Position numbers and translations under genes: made by a program
Origin: Parasedimentitalea huanghaiensis
GTDB taxonomy: Bacteria > Pseudomonadota > Alphaproteobacteria > Rhodobacterales > Rhodobacteraceae
Direction of reading: 5' to 3'
Length of the DNA: 64,000 nucleotides
NCBI RefSeq assembly: GCF_009753675.1
Contig: NZ_WQLV01000004.1
Coordinates: 124,001-188,000 of the forward strand
The notes under the pieces: generated by a model
The model's database searches: none
Seen by the model: the letters and a program-made list of their open reading frames with translations, nothing else
What the model was told of the DNA's origin: nothing
Shown here: one piece after another, positions 18,179 to 27,455 of the stretch
Layout: each line of letters opens with the position of its first letter
Numbering within the stretch: position 1 is the stretch's first letter

Positions 18179-19012
18179 TTACAGCTCGGTCCGCAGGTGC
18201 CAGAGTTCGGGGAACAACTCCACAGCGAGCATCCGTTTCAGGTAACTAACCCCACCAGTCCCGCCGGTGCCACGTTTGAAGCCGATGACACGTTCTACCG
18301 TGGTAACGTGATTGAAGCGCCAGCGGCGGAAATAGTCCTCTAGGTCGACCAGCTTTTCGGCCAGTTCATACAGTTCCCAATGGGTTTCTGTATCACGATA
18401 AACTTCGCTCCATGCAGCTTGAACAGCTGGATGAGGTTGGTGGGTTTCGGAAAGTGGACGGTTCAACACTTCATCCGGCAGAGGAAAACTTTGCGACAGC
18501 GCGCGCAGGGCGACGTCATACATTGACGGCTGTGCCAGCTCGTCTTCAAGCAGCGCAACCAGTTCGGGACGATGGCTGTGCGGTTTCAGCATTGCCTGAT
18601 TGCGGTTGCCGAGCATGAATTCGATCTGGCGATACTGATGCGATTGAAAACCCGAGCTTTGCCCCAGTGCATCGCGAAAGGCAGTGTAGTCAGACGGCGT
18701 CATGGTGCGTAGCACGTCCCAAGCCGAATTCAGCTGTTCAAAAATCCGCGAGAGGCGAGACAGCATTTTGAAGGCTTGCCGGGTCTTTCCATCCAACAAG
18801 CAAGCGCGTGCGGCGTTTGTCTCGTGAATGGCCAGCCGCATCCACAGCTCGGATGTCTGGTGCTGGATGATGAACAACATTTCATCATGGGTATCGGTCC
18901 AAGTGTTTTGAGCATTCAACAGACTGTCGAGCGACAGGTAGTCGCCATAAGACATGCGGTCTTTGAAGTTCATTTCAGCGCCGTCTTTGGACGGGTCATA
19001 AGGTTGTGTCAT
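18179..19012 (-). CDS. kynA: Tryptophan 2,3-dioxygenase
   Basis: 277-residue haem dioxygenase that opens the indole ring of L-tryptophan to N-formylkynurenine. Family blocks seen are [33 protein letters not shown] (with the active-site His) and [18 protein letters not shown] near the C-terminus, which contacts substrate. Length is normal for bacterial TDO. It overlaps the preceding GNAT gene by 17 bases and belongs to a kynU, GNAT, kynA operon. No kynurenine formamidase gene is in the window, although the pathway needs one between this step and KynU. Confidence 0.96.
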   Translation of the reverse strand: MTQPYDPSKDGAEMNFKDRMSYGDYLSLDSLLNAQNTWTDTHDEMLFIIQHQTSELWMRLAIHETNAARACLLDGKTRQAFKMLSRLSRIFEQLNSAWDVLRTMTPSDYTAFRDALGQSSGFQSHQYRQIEFMLGNRNQAMLKPHSHRPELVALLEDELAQPSMYDVALRALSQSFPLPDEVLNRPLSETHQPHPAVQAAWSEVYRDTETHWELYELAEKLVDLEDYFRRWRFNHVTTVERVIGFKRGTGGTGGVSYLKRMLAVELFPELWHLRTEL

Positions 19013-19487
19013 GGGGGGCTCCCAACGTCAGTGACATGGCGAAGCGTTTGAGCTGTTCGCCGTTTCTGTCAACTATTTCCATTTCATCGACCTGCCAGCC
19101 CTGACGGGCAAAGAAGGGCCGCGCCATCAGGCTGGCATGGGTCGTCATCCGCGTCAGATCTGTGTTGCGCGCCCGTTTAAGGATGACGTCATAGAGAGTT
19201 TGCGCCACAGAGCGACCCATCCAGCAGGGGCGCACGTAGGCAAGGTCGATGTAGCCCTGAGGGGTAGCGCACATGAAACCAGCGATTTCCCCCTTGGCCT
19301 CGGCAACCCAGGTTTCAAGCTTGGCCATTGTGTAGGGCCAGCTGTCTGGCATGTCCTGCGAAGGCGCCCAAGCATGAAGTTGGGCATCAGTGTAGTGGGC
19401 CGAGGCTCCATCATGGATAGCCTCGACAAAGATCTCGAACAGTGTTTCCGCATCACCGCGATGATATGTCCGAGTGCTGACACTCAT
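18996..19487 (-). CDS. GNAT N-acetyltransferase within the kyn operon
   Basis: 163 residues with GNAT features: an N-terminal strand-helix, a beta4/beta5 region ([20 protein letters not shown]) and an acetyl-CoA loop-like [16 protein letters not shown], followed by [18 protein letters not shown]. It overlaps kynU by four bases (ATGA) and kynA by 17, so translation is coupled to both. The substrate is unknown. Its place between kynureninase and tryptophan dioxygenase hints at an amino compound of that pathway, but this is inference only. Confidence 0.8.
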   Translation of the reverse strand: MSVSTRTYHRGDAETLFEIFVEAIHDGASAHYTDAQLHAWAPSQDMPDSWPYTMAKLETWVAEAKGEIAGFMCATPQGYIDLAYVRPCWMGRSVAQTLYDVILKRARNTDLTRMTTHASLMARPFFARQGWQVDEMEIVDRNGEQLKRFAMSLTLGAPHDTTL

Positions 19488-20677
19488 GTCACCTTAGAGC
19501 GGACTTTATACTCTGGCTTATCCCACAGCTTGTTGGTCATGACATCGGCCATGATGGCGACGGCGGCACGCACGTCAGCCTCGTCGATATAGAGTGGAGT
19601 AAAGCCGAACCGCATGATGTCAGGGGCGCGGAAGTCGCCAATAACACCACGAGCGATGATCGCCTGCATAGCTGCATAGCCTTCGTGGAAGCGAAACGAG
19701 ACCTGACTGCCGCGCTGGCTACCTTCGCGTGGGCTGGCCAAAGTTAGCTCTGGGCATTGGGCCTCAACTTCACTGATGAACAGGTCGCACAGTTCGATTG
19801 ATTTAGCGCGTGCAGTCTCCATGTCGGCCATGTCCCAAATGTCCAACGCCGTTTCCAGTGCGGTCAGCTGCAAGACTGGCGGGGTGCCAACGCGCATACG
19901 TTCGATCCCGGCGCCGGGGCGATAGTCGAGATCAAAGGCAAAGGGAGATTCGTGTCCCAGCCAACCAGACAGGGCTGGGCGGACCTGATCAATGTGGCGT
20001 GGGGAGACATAGATAAAGGCAGGCGCACCGGGACCGCCATTCAAGTATTTATAGGTGCAGCCAATGGCAAAATCTGCGTTGCAGCCGGCCAGATCTACGG
20101 GCACAGCGCCGGCCGAATGGGCTAGATCCCAGACGGTCATGATGCCCTTGGCCTGCGCCTGTTCAGTCAGCGCCTTCATGTCGTGCATCCGGCCTGTTCG
20201 GTAATCGACTTCTGTGAGCATCAGCACGGCGACATCATCAGTCAGATTGTCCGCGACGGCCTCGGGATCAACCACTCGTAGTTCGTAATCGTCACCAAGA
20301 GAGCGAAGAAGTCCGTCCGCCATATACAGATCAGTGGGGAAGTTGCCGTTGTCCGACAGCACCACACGACGGCTGGGGTTCAGGTCCAGAGCTGAAGCAA
20401 CGGCCTGATAGACCTTGATCGACAAAGTATCACCCATCACCACATGGCCCGGTTCAGCACCGATCAAGCGGCCAATGCGATCTCCCATGATGGTTGATTT
20501 GGCCATCCATCCAGCCTTGTTCCAGCCGGTGATCAGCATTTCACCCCATTCATCCTGCATCATCTTACCGACTGTTTCGGTGGCGGCACGGGGAAGGGGG
20601 CCTAGTGAGTTGCCGTCCAGGTAGATAACACCCTCTGGCAAGTGGAACATGGCTTTGGTGGCGGCAAAGTCGGTCAT
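19484..20677 (-). CDS. kynU: Kynureninase
   Basis: 397-residue PLP enzyme cleaving kynurenine to anthranilate and alanine. The PLP lysine sits in CTYKYLNGGPGAPAF. Other family blocks are YLDGNSLGPLPRAA near the start, DLAHSAGAVPVDL with the PLP-pairing Asp, and the C-terminal DFRAPDIMRFGFTPLY. It is the first gene of the minus-strand operon with GNAT and kynA, so its promoter must lie in the gap 20678-20979. Confidence 0.95.
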   Translation of the reverse strand: MTDFAATKAMFHLPEGVIYLDGNSLGPLPRAATETVGKMMQDEWGEMLITGWNKAGWMAKSTIMGDRIGRLIGAEPGHVVMGDTLSIKVYQAVASALDLNPSRRVVLSDNGNFPTDLYMADGLLRSLGDDYELRVVDPEAVADNLTDDVAVLMLTEVDYRTGRMHDMKALTEQAQAKGIMTVWDLAHSAGAVPVDLAGCNADFAIGCTYKYLNGGPGAPAFIYVSPRHIDQVRPALSGWLGHESPFAFDLDYRPGAGIERMRVGTPPVLQLTALETALDIWDMADMETARAKSIELCDLFISEVEAQCPELTLASPREGSQRGSQVSFRFHEGYAAMQAIIARGVIGDFRAPDIMRFGFTPLYIDEADVRAAVAIMADVMTNKLWDKPEYKVRSKVT

Positions 20678-20979
20678 GGGGGCCTCGGTGGGTTAAGTAT
20701 TTCAAGCTTAAAGCATCTCTACTCGGGTGGACCGGGCCTGTCTAGCGAAGATTTCTGGCAGCAGTTATCAATATTTGGAATGCAGATATTTAGAATGGGG
20801 ACGCGCCCTTGCTCAAATTAAGATACGCCCTGCGCGGAATGATTGTGCTTCTGCAAATCACAGGAGTCGGATGCCTTTAATCAGACACTTGGAAATCGAG
20901 CCAAAACCCATCTGGTGAAATAGCTCGCCAAAGAGGGTTCCGGCCCTAATTGGTGATAGGTAATTGATGGAGGTCAACT
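20678..20979. other. Intergenic region with a short direct repeat
   Basis: This 302-base gap separates divergent kynU and the DUF1059 gene. It contains two near-identical 12-mers, ATATTTGGAATG (20771-20782) and ATATTTAGAATG (20786-20797), 15 bases apart, which could be regulator half-sites. An AAGCTT-centred near-palindrome (TCAAGCTTA) lies just upstream of kynU. A GGAGG before 20980 is the ribosome site of the next gene. No open frame of note is present. Confidence 0.4.
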
Positions 20980-21198
20980 ATGTCTAATGCGTTTACTTAT
21001 GCTTGCCGGGATTGCGAAGGAATGGAAGCTTGTCCAGCAAGTATTGTGGCAGCGTCCGAAGTTGAGGTTTGGAAGCTGATCGAACTGCATGCCGAGTTTG
21101 CACATGGTGAAGACCCCGCTGACTGGGATCAAGATACCCGCACGTACTTGGCAACCCTGATCAAACCGGTTGATGTCCGAGTAAAAGAAGAGGCTTAG
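20980..21198 (+). CDS. Small DUF1059-like protein
   Basis: 72 residues, cytoplasmic, acidic. It starts SNAFTYACRDCEGMEACPAS, with three Cys in the first 20 residues, followed by EVEVWKLIELHAEFAHGEDP. The order of Cys-rich start and H-x(3)-H helix matches small DUF1059-type proteins sometimes described as metal-binding. A GGAGG precedes the ATG. Transcribed alone and convergent with the YjbR-like gene. No function is assigned. Confidence 0.75.
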   Translation: MSNAFTYACRDCEGMEACPASIVAASEVEVWKLIELHAEFAHGEDPADWDQDTRTYLATLIKPVDVRVKEEA

Positions 21199-21212
21199 CC
21201 GCTGTTGAAAGT

Positions 21213-21584
21213 TTAGATCGAGCTTGGCTCGGGAATGCCCAACTCAACGCGCTTCTTCTTGGACAGACCTGCGGCGACCAAATCATAGGAAATCTCGATA
21301 TGGCGCTGCAATTCAGCATCAGATAGGCCCGGCAGGTCATAGTGCTGCAACCATTTCATCCCACGCGAGGCCAAATAAGGGGCTGGACGAATGCCGGGTT
21401 GCTCTTGCAGAACTTCATAGGCGATCTCGGTTACCTTGAAGGTGAAGGCGTCGCGCCCCTCGGCCCAGCCACAGATGGCAAAGACCTTAGGGCCGACCTT
21501 CCACACATCCGAATTGCCCCACTGCACCACATGGCTGGTGGCGGGCATTGCGGCGCAAAACGTGTTGAAAGTTGCGCGATCCAT
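21213..21584 (-). CDS. MmcQ/YjbR family protein
   Basis: 123 residues. MDRATFNTFCAAMPATSH followed by QWGNSDVWKVGPKVFAICGW is characteristic of the YjbR/MmcQ family, a small CyaY-like fold with proposed DNA binding. The C-terminal GMKWLQHYDLPGLSDAELQRHI also fits. I chose the ATG at 21584, which overlaps the stop of the SDR gene, over a longer frame that would extend into it. It is therefore translationally coupled to the SDR. The function of the family is not settled. Confidence 0.85.
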   Translation of the reverse strand: MDRATFNTFCAAMPATSHVVQWGNSDVWKVGPKVFAICGWAEGRDAFTFKVTEIAYEVLQEQPGIRPAPYLASRGMKWLQHYDLPGLSDAELQRHIEISYDLVAAGLSKKKRVELGIPEPSSI

Positions 21585-22336
21585 CACATTTCTCCGCCCG
21601 AGATCTGAATGGCCTGACCATTTACCGAACCGGAATGAGGGCTGCACAGGAACAGAGCAGCATCGGCGACCTCTTTGGGGGCGATCAGACGGCCATGAGG
21701 ATTAGCGCCGACCATGACTTCCATTGCCTGTTCTTCGTTCATGCCAGTACGTTTCATGATGCTTTCGATGTTCTGTGGCACAATGTTGGTGTCCACATAG
21801 GCCGGGCAGAGGGCATTGAAGGTGTAGGGTTTGCCCAGATGATCAGCCGCCAGCGCCTTGATCATGCCGATCATCGCATGCTTGGTTGCGGAGTAACAGC
21901 TTGCGCCCTTCAGTCCCTTTAGTCCGGCAATTGAGGAAATCGCAATAACCCGTCCCCAATCGGTACCATGCATCGACTTCAGGCATTCACGGATGGTCAG
22001 GAAACAGCCATCGACATTGATCGCCATCATGGTGCGCCAAAACTCCATATCGGTCTTGTGCAGAGCGCGGCCTTCGGCAATTCCAGCATTGGGGACGCAG
22101 ATCTGCACAGGGCCACGGGCTTCGATTGCCTTTGCGACGCCTTCAACCACCGAATCTTCACTGGCCACATCCATTTGCACCGCATGCAATCCGTTGTTGG
22201 CCACTTTCTCCAAAACATTGGCCCGGCGTCCGGTGATGGTGACTTGAGCGCCCTGAGCTGCTAACGCCCGAGCAATAGCTAGGCCGATCCCAGTGCCGCC
22301 GCCAGTGACCAATGCGTGTTTTCCGTCCAATGTCAT
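21584..22336 (-). CDS. Short-chain dehydrogenase/reductase, 3-hydroxybutyrate dehydrogenase-like
   Basis: 250-residue classical SDR. The NAD(P) motif TGGGTGIGLAIARAL is at residues 11-25, then NAG in the middle, the catalytic Ser in ISSIAG, YSATKHA with the catalytic Tyr and Lys, and the C-terminal VNGQAIQISGGEM. Overall pattern and length resemble 3-hydroxybutyrate or similar hydroxyacyl dehydrogenases, but substrate specificity cannot be read from these motifs. It is the first gene of a two-gene unit with the YjbR-like gene and diverges from the MBL-fold gene. Confidence 0.85.
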   Translation of the reverse strand: MTLDGKHALVTGGGTGIGLAIARALAAQGAQVTITGRRANVLEKVANNGLHAVQMDVASEDSVVEGVAKAIEARGPVQICVPNAGIAEGRALHKTDMEFWRTMMAINVDGCFLTIRECLKSMHGTDWGRVIAISSIAGLKGLKGASCYSATKHAMIGMIKALAADHLGKPYTFNALCPAYVDTNIVPQNIESIMKRTGMNEEQAMEVMVGANPHGRLIAPKEVADAALFLCSPHSGSVNGQAIQISGGEM

Positions 22337-22466
22337 ATCTCGATCTCCTTTGCCAAGACCCTAGCCAGAGGGAGGGAGATGGCAAGTGGGTCGTACCGTC
22401 ACAAATGTGGGGCATTTACATACCCATTCACTTCTGTGAATGTGTCGACGAAACAGGGAGATTTCC

Positions 22467-23420
22467 ATGAAAACTATTACCTCCATCGCCGTCGTGGCCT
22501 TTCTTGTCGGTGGCGCTGCATTGGCCAGCGAAGACATAGCCGATCAATACCCGACGTCCGAGCTGTACTCAAAACCGGTAGAGGTGATCCCGCATGTGTT
22601 TTCTGCGATTGGCGCCACGGCCCCTCCGGGTGCGGCCAACGCAGGTCACAACAATAATTTGTCGTTCATCGTGACCGACGAAGGGGTGGTTGTGGTGAAT
22701 TCGGGGGCGTCGGATCGATTGGCTGCCGCGCTGCACGATGAGATTAAGGTGGTAACTGACAGACCAGTCGTACTGGTGATCAACGAGAATGGCCAAGGGC
22801 ACGCGATGCTGGGCAACGGGTATTGGCGTGATTTGGGGGTCGATGTGTTGGCCCATGTAGATGCGGTTGCTGAAACCAAGGAGAATGGTGATTTCATTCT
22901 GCAACGGATGCATGGCTACAACCCAGATGGGGCTGGGGACACCCGGGTTGAGCACGCCAACCTGACATTTGAAGATAAGTATGAAATTAGTCTGGGAGGG
23001 GTCGAAATTCAGGTCCTGCACCTTGGTCCGGCGCATGATCCCGGCGATGTCCAGGTTTGGATCCCTGAGTGGGACATCATGCTGGCTGGCGATATCGCCT
23101 TTCATGAGCGCATGCTGCCAGTGTTTCCGCACACCTGCACCAGCTGCTGGATTGAGACCTGGACGGAGAAGCTGGAGCCACTGAACCCCACTTACATCGT
23201 TCCCGGTCACGGCCACCCGACCAATTTGGCGCAGGTGCGCCGATATACGCTGGATTACCTTGTGGACCTACGCGCCAAGGTCGGGGCCCATATCGAAGAT
23301 GGTGGTGATCTGGCTAAGGCCTATTACGTGGATCAAGAGCAGTGGAAGTCTCTTGATACTTTCGAAGAGCTGGCGACCAAAAACGCTGGCCGGGTCTACG
23401 AAGAGATGGAATGGGAGTGA
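22467..23420 (+). CDS. Exported MBL-fold protein with degenerate HxHxDH motif
   Basis: 317 residues with an N-terminal Sec signal (MKTITSIAVVAFLVGGAALA). The metallo-beta-lactamase scaffold is clear: NNLSFIVTDEGVVVVNSGAS, then LHLGPAHDPGDVQVWIPEWD, LAGDIAFHERMLPVF and YIVPGHGHPTNLAQV. These keep the later ligands, His of AHDPGD, Asp of AGD and His of PGHG. The first motif, normally NTHxHxDHxxGN, reads NENGQGHAMLGN at residues 106-117, so the four metal-binding positions become Asn, Gln, His and Ala. The layout resembles the periplasmic zinc hydrolases of quinoprotein systems. ATG at 22467 follows GGGAG. Hydrolase activity is doubtful. Confidence 0.82.
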   Translation: MKTITSIAVVAFLVGGAALASEDIADQYPTSELYSKPVEVIPHVFSAIGATAPPGAANAGHNNNLSFIVTDEGVVVVNSGASDRLAAALHDEIKVVTDRPVVLVINENGQGHAMLGNGYWRDLGVDVLAHVDAVAETKENGDFILQRMHGYNPDGAGDTRVEHANLTFEDKYEISLGGVEIQVLHLGPAHDPGDVQVWIPEWDIMLAGDIAFHERMLPVFPHTCTSCWIETWTEKLEPLNPTYIVPGHGHPTNLAQVRRYTLDYLVDLRAKVGAHIEDGGDLAKAYYVDQEQWKSLDTFEELATKNAGRVYEEMEWE

Positions 23421-23650
23421 CGCTCACGCAATTGGGATGATTGCATGCCAAAGTATACGTAGGCATTGCTGATTATCTGTGCAGGATCATGCCGCATCCC
23501 GAAATAGATTCGTCGCTTTCGGGGTGCTGGACATATTGTCCTTTTCAAAGCTCTGGCTTCTTGAGATGCTGGTTCTATTGACAAATTGAGGGAAGTCGGA
23601 CCTGCAATGACCAAAAATCGCGAAAATTGGCCGATGCGGAGTCCAACCTG

Positions 23651-24100
23651 ATGCGCAAATTGGATTTGCCACCGGTGTGGCTGTTTGGCGCGGTTGTCGT
23701 GGCCTGGACCCAAGCAAGCTGGTATTCTTTCGACCTTAGCTTTGGTGGCGCTTGGTCTGACTTTCTGGGCGGCCTTCTGGTGGGAGGTGGGATACTCCTG
23801 ACCCTGCTCGCCATCTATGAAATGCGTCGGCACGGCACCACCGTAATCCCACATAAAACCCCCAGCCAATTGGTGCAGTCCGGTATTTTTAGCCGGTCAC
23901 GCAATCCGATCTATCTGGGGGATGTCCTGATCCTGGCCGGGCTCATTCTGCGTTTTGATGCGGTGGTGTCATTACCATTGATTCCGGTGTTTGTCTGGAT
24001 ACTCGAAAAACGTTTTGTCATCCCAGAAGAGGGCAGGATGCGGCGTGAATTCCGGGCGGATTGGGGCCGTTACGAACAAAAGACACGCCGTTGGGCGTAG
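23651..24100 (+). CDS. Membrane methyltransferase-like protein (isoprenylcysteine/phospholipid methyltransferase family)
   Basis: 149 residues with about four hydrophobic segments. The signature is in the second half: [21 protein letters not shown], then [23 protein letters not shown]. This RNPxY...E/RxE pattern is the SAM-binding C-terminal region of the ICMT/PEMT-type methyltransferases. I chose ATG at 23651 ([10 protein letters not shown]) with GGAG upstream. The substrate (isoprenoid, lipid or other) is not predictable. The 230-base gap before it holds no recognised feature. Confidence 0.8.
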   Translation: MRKLDLPPVWLFGAVVVAWTQASWYSFDLSFGGAWSDFLGGLLVGGGILLTLLAIYEMRRHGTTVIPHKTPSQLVQSGIFSRSRNPIYLGDVLILAGLILRFDAVVSLPLIPVFVWILEKRFVIPEEGRMRREFRADWGRYEQKTRRWA

Positions 24101-24105
24101 CCTAT

Positions 24106-24169
24106 TTGCGGCGCTGCAGCGGATAAGTTGCGGCACTGCAGCGAAGTGCTTGCGCAATTATCTTGCGCA
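24106..24169. promoter_or_regulatory. Tandem direct repeats upstream of pntA
   Basis: Two 16-mers, TTGCGGCGCTGCAGCG (24106-24121) and TTGCGGCACTGCAGCG (24128-24143), differ at one base and are 22 bp apart, two helical turns. They are followed by two CTTGCGCA copies (24149-24156 and 24162-24169). TTGCGCAA is itself a palindrome. These sit 70-135 bases before the pntA start and look like binding sites for a regulator. Confidence 0.5.
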
Positions 24170-24239
24170 GGGTAGAGAAAATCATTGCGATCCGTACCTG
24201 ATGGGTGCGGGCACGGCCAAGCCGAGGGGGACCGATACG

Positions 24240-25811
24240 GTGAAGATAGGTACACCAAAAGAGATTTTTAAAGGTGAGGCACGCGTGGCGATGACGCCAG
24301 ATTCAGCGCGTCAGTTACAAAAACTAGGTTATGACTGCGCCATTGAAACCGGGGCAGGGGCTGCCGCCGGGTTTTCGGACGCGACCTATGTAGATGCCGG
24401 GGTTGAAATCATCAAAACCCCAGCTGCGCTGTGGAAATCGGCGGATATCGTTGCCAAGGTACGTCAACCTACCGATGTTGAACTGAAGCGGATGACCAAG
24501 GGTAAAACCCTGATTTCGTTCTTTAACCCTGCGGGCAATACCGAGGGCATGGAGCTGGCCAAGTCCAAGGGTGCCAATGTGATCGCCATGGAAATGGTGC
24601 CACGTATTTCGCGCGCTCAGAAAATGGATGCGCTAAGTTCTATGGCCAATATTGCCGGTTACCGTGCGGTAATCGAGGCGGGTAACAACTTTGGTCGTTT
24701 TTTTACCGGTCAGATCACTGCTGCTGGTAAAGTACCGCCAGCCAAGGTTCTGGTTGTGGGCGCGGGCGTTGCTGGTCTGGCCGCCATCGGGACCTCGACC
24801 TCGTTGGGGGCGATAACGCTGGCCTTTGATGTGCGGCCCGAAGTGGCCGAACAAGTTGAATCGATGGGCGCCGAGTTTGTCTATCTCGACTTTGAGGAAG
24901 ACCAGGCCGATGGTGCGGCGACCGGAGGCTATGCCGCTGTTTCCAGCCCTGAGTTCCGAGAGGCACAGTTGGCCAAGTTCCGCGAGCTGGCACCTGAGGT
25001 GGACATTGTCATCACCACGGCGCTAATCCCCAACCGCGAAGCTCCAGAGCTGTGGACCGAAGACATGGTTGCAGCGATGAAACCAGGCTCGGTGATCGTC
25101 GATCTGGCAGCAGAGAAGGGCGGCAACTGTAAGCTGACAGTGATGGACGAGAAGATTGTCACCGATAATGGTGTCACCATCATCGGCTACACCGACTTCC
25201 CATCACGTATGGCAGCACAGTCATCGACCCTATATGCGACCAATATTCGTCATATGATGACCGACCTGACCCCTGAAAAGGATGGTCAGATCAATCACGA
25301 CATGGAAGATGATGTGATCCGTGGCGCGACCGTGACCTTTGAAAAAGAGATCACCTTCCCGCCGCCACCACCTAAAATTCAAGCGATTGCGGCCAAACCC
25401 AAGGAAACCGTGCCCGAGCTGACGCCGGAAGAAAAACGTGCAGCTGAAGTGGCGGCCTTTAAGGCGGCCACCAAACAGCAGGTCACCTTGTTGGGTGTTG
25501 GTGCGGCGCTGATGTTACTGGTTGGCACGGTTGCTCCGCCCAGCTTCATGCAGCACTTTATCGTTTTTGTGCTGGCCTGTTTTGTTGGCTTCCAGGTGAT
25601 CTGGGGCGTGGCGCATTCACTGCACACCCCGCTGATGGCGGTGACCAATGCGATCTCGTCGATCATCATTTTGGGCGCGCTGATGCAGATAGGATCCGGT
25701 TCCTTCCTGGTGATTTTGCTGGCGTCACTGTCCATCTTTATGGCCGGGATCAACATTTTTGGCGGCTTCCTCGTAACTCGGCGCATGCTTGCCATGTTCC
25801 AGAAATCATAA
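24240..25811 (+). CDS. pntA: NAD(P) transhydrogenase alpha subunit
   Basis: 523 residues. The N-terminal two thirds form the NAD(H)-binding domain I ([21 protein letters not shown], then [23 protein letters not shown]), and four membrane helices follow from about residue 420. Both parts are in one polypeptide as in E. coli PntA, unlike the split PntAA/PntAB of some alphaproteobacteria. With PntB it couples proton movement to hydride transfer from NADH to NADP+. I chose GTG at 24240, with GAGGGGG nine bases upstream, because it matches the start of PntA proteins; the frame extends upstream without homology. It is 13 bases before pntB. Confidence 0.95.
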   Translation: MKIGTPKEIFKGEARVAMTPDSARQLQKLGYDCAIETGAGAAAGFSDATYVDAGVEIIKTPAALWKSADIVAKVRQPTDVELKRMTKGKTLISFFNPAGNTEGMELAKSKGANVIAMEMVPRISRAQKMDALSSMANIAGYRAVIEAGNNFGRFFTGQITAAGKVPPAKVLVVGAGVAGLAAIGTSTSLGAITLAFDVRPEVAEQVESMGAEFVYLDFEEDQADGAATGGYAAVSSPEFREAQLAKFRELAPEVDIVITTALIPNREAPELWTEDMVAAMKPGSVIVDLAAEKGGNCKLTVMDEKIVTDNGVTIIGYTDFPSRMAAQSSTLYATNIRHMMTDLTPEKDGQINHDMEDDVIRGATVTFEKEITFPPPPPKIQAIAAKPKETVPELTPEEKRAAEVAAFKAATKQQVTLLGVGAALMLLVGTVAPPSFMQHFIVFVLACFVGFQVIWGVAHSLHTPLMAVTNAISSIIILGALMQIGSGSFLVILLASLSIFMAGINIFGGFLVTRRMLAMFQKS

Positions 25812-25824
25812 GGGGGCTGAGGTT

Positions 25825-27258
25825 ATGGAATTTGGCTTCACTATTGCCGCCTATGTTGTTGCGGCTGTTCTGTTCATCTTGTCACTGGGCGGTCTGTCCG
25901 GACAAGAAAGCGCCAAACGCGCGGTTTGGTACGGTATTGTCAGCATGGCGCTGGCGGTGTTTGCAACGCTGGTTGGCCCCGGTCAGGGCCTGTGGCTGCT
26001 GTCACTGCTGTTGATCGCTGGCGGCGGTACCATCGGTTATGTGGTCGCACAGCGGGTGCAGATGACTGAAATGCCGCAACTGGTTGCTGCGATGCACTCG
26101 CTGGTTGGTTTGGCGGCGGTCTTTGTTGGCTTCAACGCGCATATCGAAATGGGCAATGTTCTGGCCATGAGCCACGAAGCCCGCGAGGGGCTGGAGGGTT
26201 TTGCAGCCCTGTTGGCACATAAGTCACCGGTTGAGCTGTCCATCCTGAAGGTCGAAGTGTTCCTTGGGATCTTCATCGGCGCGGTCACCTTTACTGGTTC
26301 GGTTGTGGCCTACGGCAAACTGGCGGGTAAAGTTGGCTCGGCTGCAACAAAACTGCCCGGTGGTCATATGTTGAACGCTGGCGCGGCTGGTTTGTCGTTC
26401 CTGTGCCTGATCTGGTACTTCAACACAGGTGGTTTCCTGCCTCTGGCGCTGATGACACTGGCTGCATTGTTCATTGGCTATCACCTGATCATGGGTATCG
26501 GTGGTGCGGACATGCCGGTGGTTGTGTCGATGCTGAACAGCTATTCCGGCTGGGCGGCTGCGGCAATTGGTTTCAGCCTTGGCAATGACCTGTTGATTGT
26601 GGTTGGGGCGCTGGTTGGTTCGTCCGGGGCGATCTTGTCCTACATCATGTGTAAGGCGATGAACCGTTCATTCGTTAGCGTGATCCTTGGCGGTTTTGGC
26701 GGTACAGCCGGCCCGCAGATGGAGGTCGAAGGCGAGCAAATCGCAATCGATGCAGAGGGTGTTTCAACCGCGTTGGAAGAGGCCGACAGCATCGTGATCA
26801 TCCCTGGTTACGGCATGGCGGTGGCACAGGCACAGCAGAACGTGGCTGAACTGACCCGCCGTTTGCGCGCCAAGGGCAAAGAAGTGCGGTTTGCGATCCA
26901 CCCCGTTGCCGGTCGTTTGCCTGGTCACATGAATGTGCTGCTGGCCGAGGCCAAGGTGCCCTATGACATCGTGATGGAAATGGACGAGATCAACGACGAC
27001 TTCCCGGAAACGGATGTTGCTATCGTGATTGGCTCCAACGACATCGTGAACCCAGCCGCACAAGAAGACCCCAACAGCCCCATCGCTGGTATGCCGGTGC
27101 TGGAATGCTGGAAGGCGAAACAGGTGTTCGTGTCGAAGCGTGGTCAGGGAACCGGGTATTCCGGCATCGAAAACCCGCTGTTTTTCAAGGAAAATACCCG
27201 GATGTTCTATGGTGATGCCAAGGCCAGCCTGGATCAGCTTCTGACCATGATCCAGTAG
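25825..27258 (+). CDS. pntB: NAD(P) transhydrogenase beta subunit
   Basis: 477 residues. The N-terminal half is hydrophobic with eight or nine membrane helices (domain II). The C-terminal half is the NADP(H)-binding domain III, marked by [39 protein letters not shown] and [20 protein letters not shown]. Length equals E. coli PntB (about 460). The ATG at 25825 ([12 protein letters not shown]) is preferred over an upstream in-frame codon inside the pntA end. A strong terminator follows 22 bases after the stop. Confidence 0.96.
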   Translation: MEFGFTIAAYVVAAVLFILSLGGLSGQESAKRAVWYGIVSMALAVFATLVGPGQGLWLLSLLLIAGGGTIGYVVAQRVQMTEMPQLVAAMHSLVGLAAVFVGFNAHIEMGNVLAMSHEAREGLEGFAALLAHKSPVELSILKVEVFLGIFIGAVTFTGSVVAYGKLAGKVGSAATKLPGGHMLNAGAAGLSFLCLIWYFNTGGFLPLALMTLAALFIGYHLIMGIGGADMPVVVSMLNSYSGWAAAAIGFSLGNDLLIVVGALVGSSGAILSYIMCKAMNRSFVSVILGGFGGTAGPQMEVEGEQIAIDAEGVSTALEEADSIVIIPGYGMAVAQAQQNVAELTRRLRAKGKEVRFAIHPVAGRLPGHMNVLLAEAKVPYDIVMEMDEINDDFPETDVAIVIGSNDIVNPAAQEDPNSPIAGMPVLECWKAKQVFVSKRGQGTGYSGIENPLFFKENTRMFYGDAKASLDQLLTMIQ

Positions 27259-27279
27259 TCGGCGATCATGACCAAATAG

Positions 27280-27305
27280 AGGCGCTCCTTCGGGGCGCCT
27301 TTTTC
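27280..27305 (+). terminator. Rho-independent terminator of pntAB
   Basis: GGCGCTCC, loop TTCG, GGGGCGCC forms an 8-bp stem with one wobble pair and a stable UUCG-type tetraloop, followed by TTTTTCTTTT. It lies 22 bases after the pntB stop. Confidence 0.9.
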
Positions 27306-27314
27306 TTTTCCGCT

Positions 27315-27360
27315 CTTCATCTAGCTGAAAATATCCCGGGGAGGGGCTTGAGCCCCGGGG
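27315..27360 (-). repeat. Hairpin plus GATATTT intergenic element, copy 3 (inverted)
   Basis: Read on the minus strand this is hairpin AGCCCC-GGGGCT arms (27351-27356, 27343-27348), then CCCCGGGATATTT (27341-27329), then CAGCTAGATGAAG. This matches the copies at 7748-7805 and 40436-40510 in order and in the GATATTT and GCTAGATGAA blocks, with one base missing from the CCCCCGAGG part. It lies between the pntB terminator and the MerR promoter. Confidence 0.6.
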
Positions 27361-27392
27361 CAGAGCTCCAATTCTGCCTCTAAAAATTTAGC

Positions 27393-27423
27393 TTGAGCTG
27401 GAGTGCACTCCAGCATCTATGCT
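27393..27423 (+). promoter_or_regulatory. MerR-type promoter and operator
   Basis: A -35 box TTGAGC (27393-27398) and a -10 box TATGCT (27418-27423) are separated by 19 bp. That is the overlong spacer typical of promoters activated by MerR-family proteins. A perfect 18-bp palindrome, GCTGGAGTGCACTCCAGC (27397-27414), fills the spacer. It lies 33 bases before the MerR gene start. Confidence 0.8.
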
Positions 27424-27455
27424 CAACCCGAATCGAAACCGGAGCGAGCATAGTC

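Noticed and set aside
22569-23216. A 215-codon minus-strand frame opposite the MBL-fold gene
   Set aside because: The plus strand has a signal peptide, ribosome site and fold motifs; the antisense frame shows none of these.
24106-24169. Possible CRISPR-like repeats
   Set aside because: Only two copies of each repeat, very short spacers, and no cas genes; better read as regulatory direct repeats.
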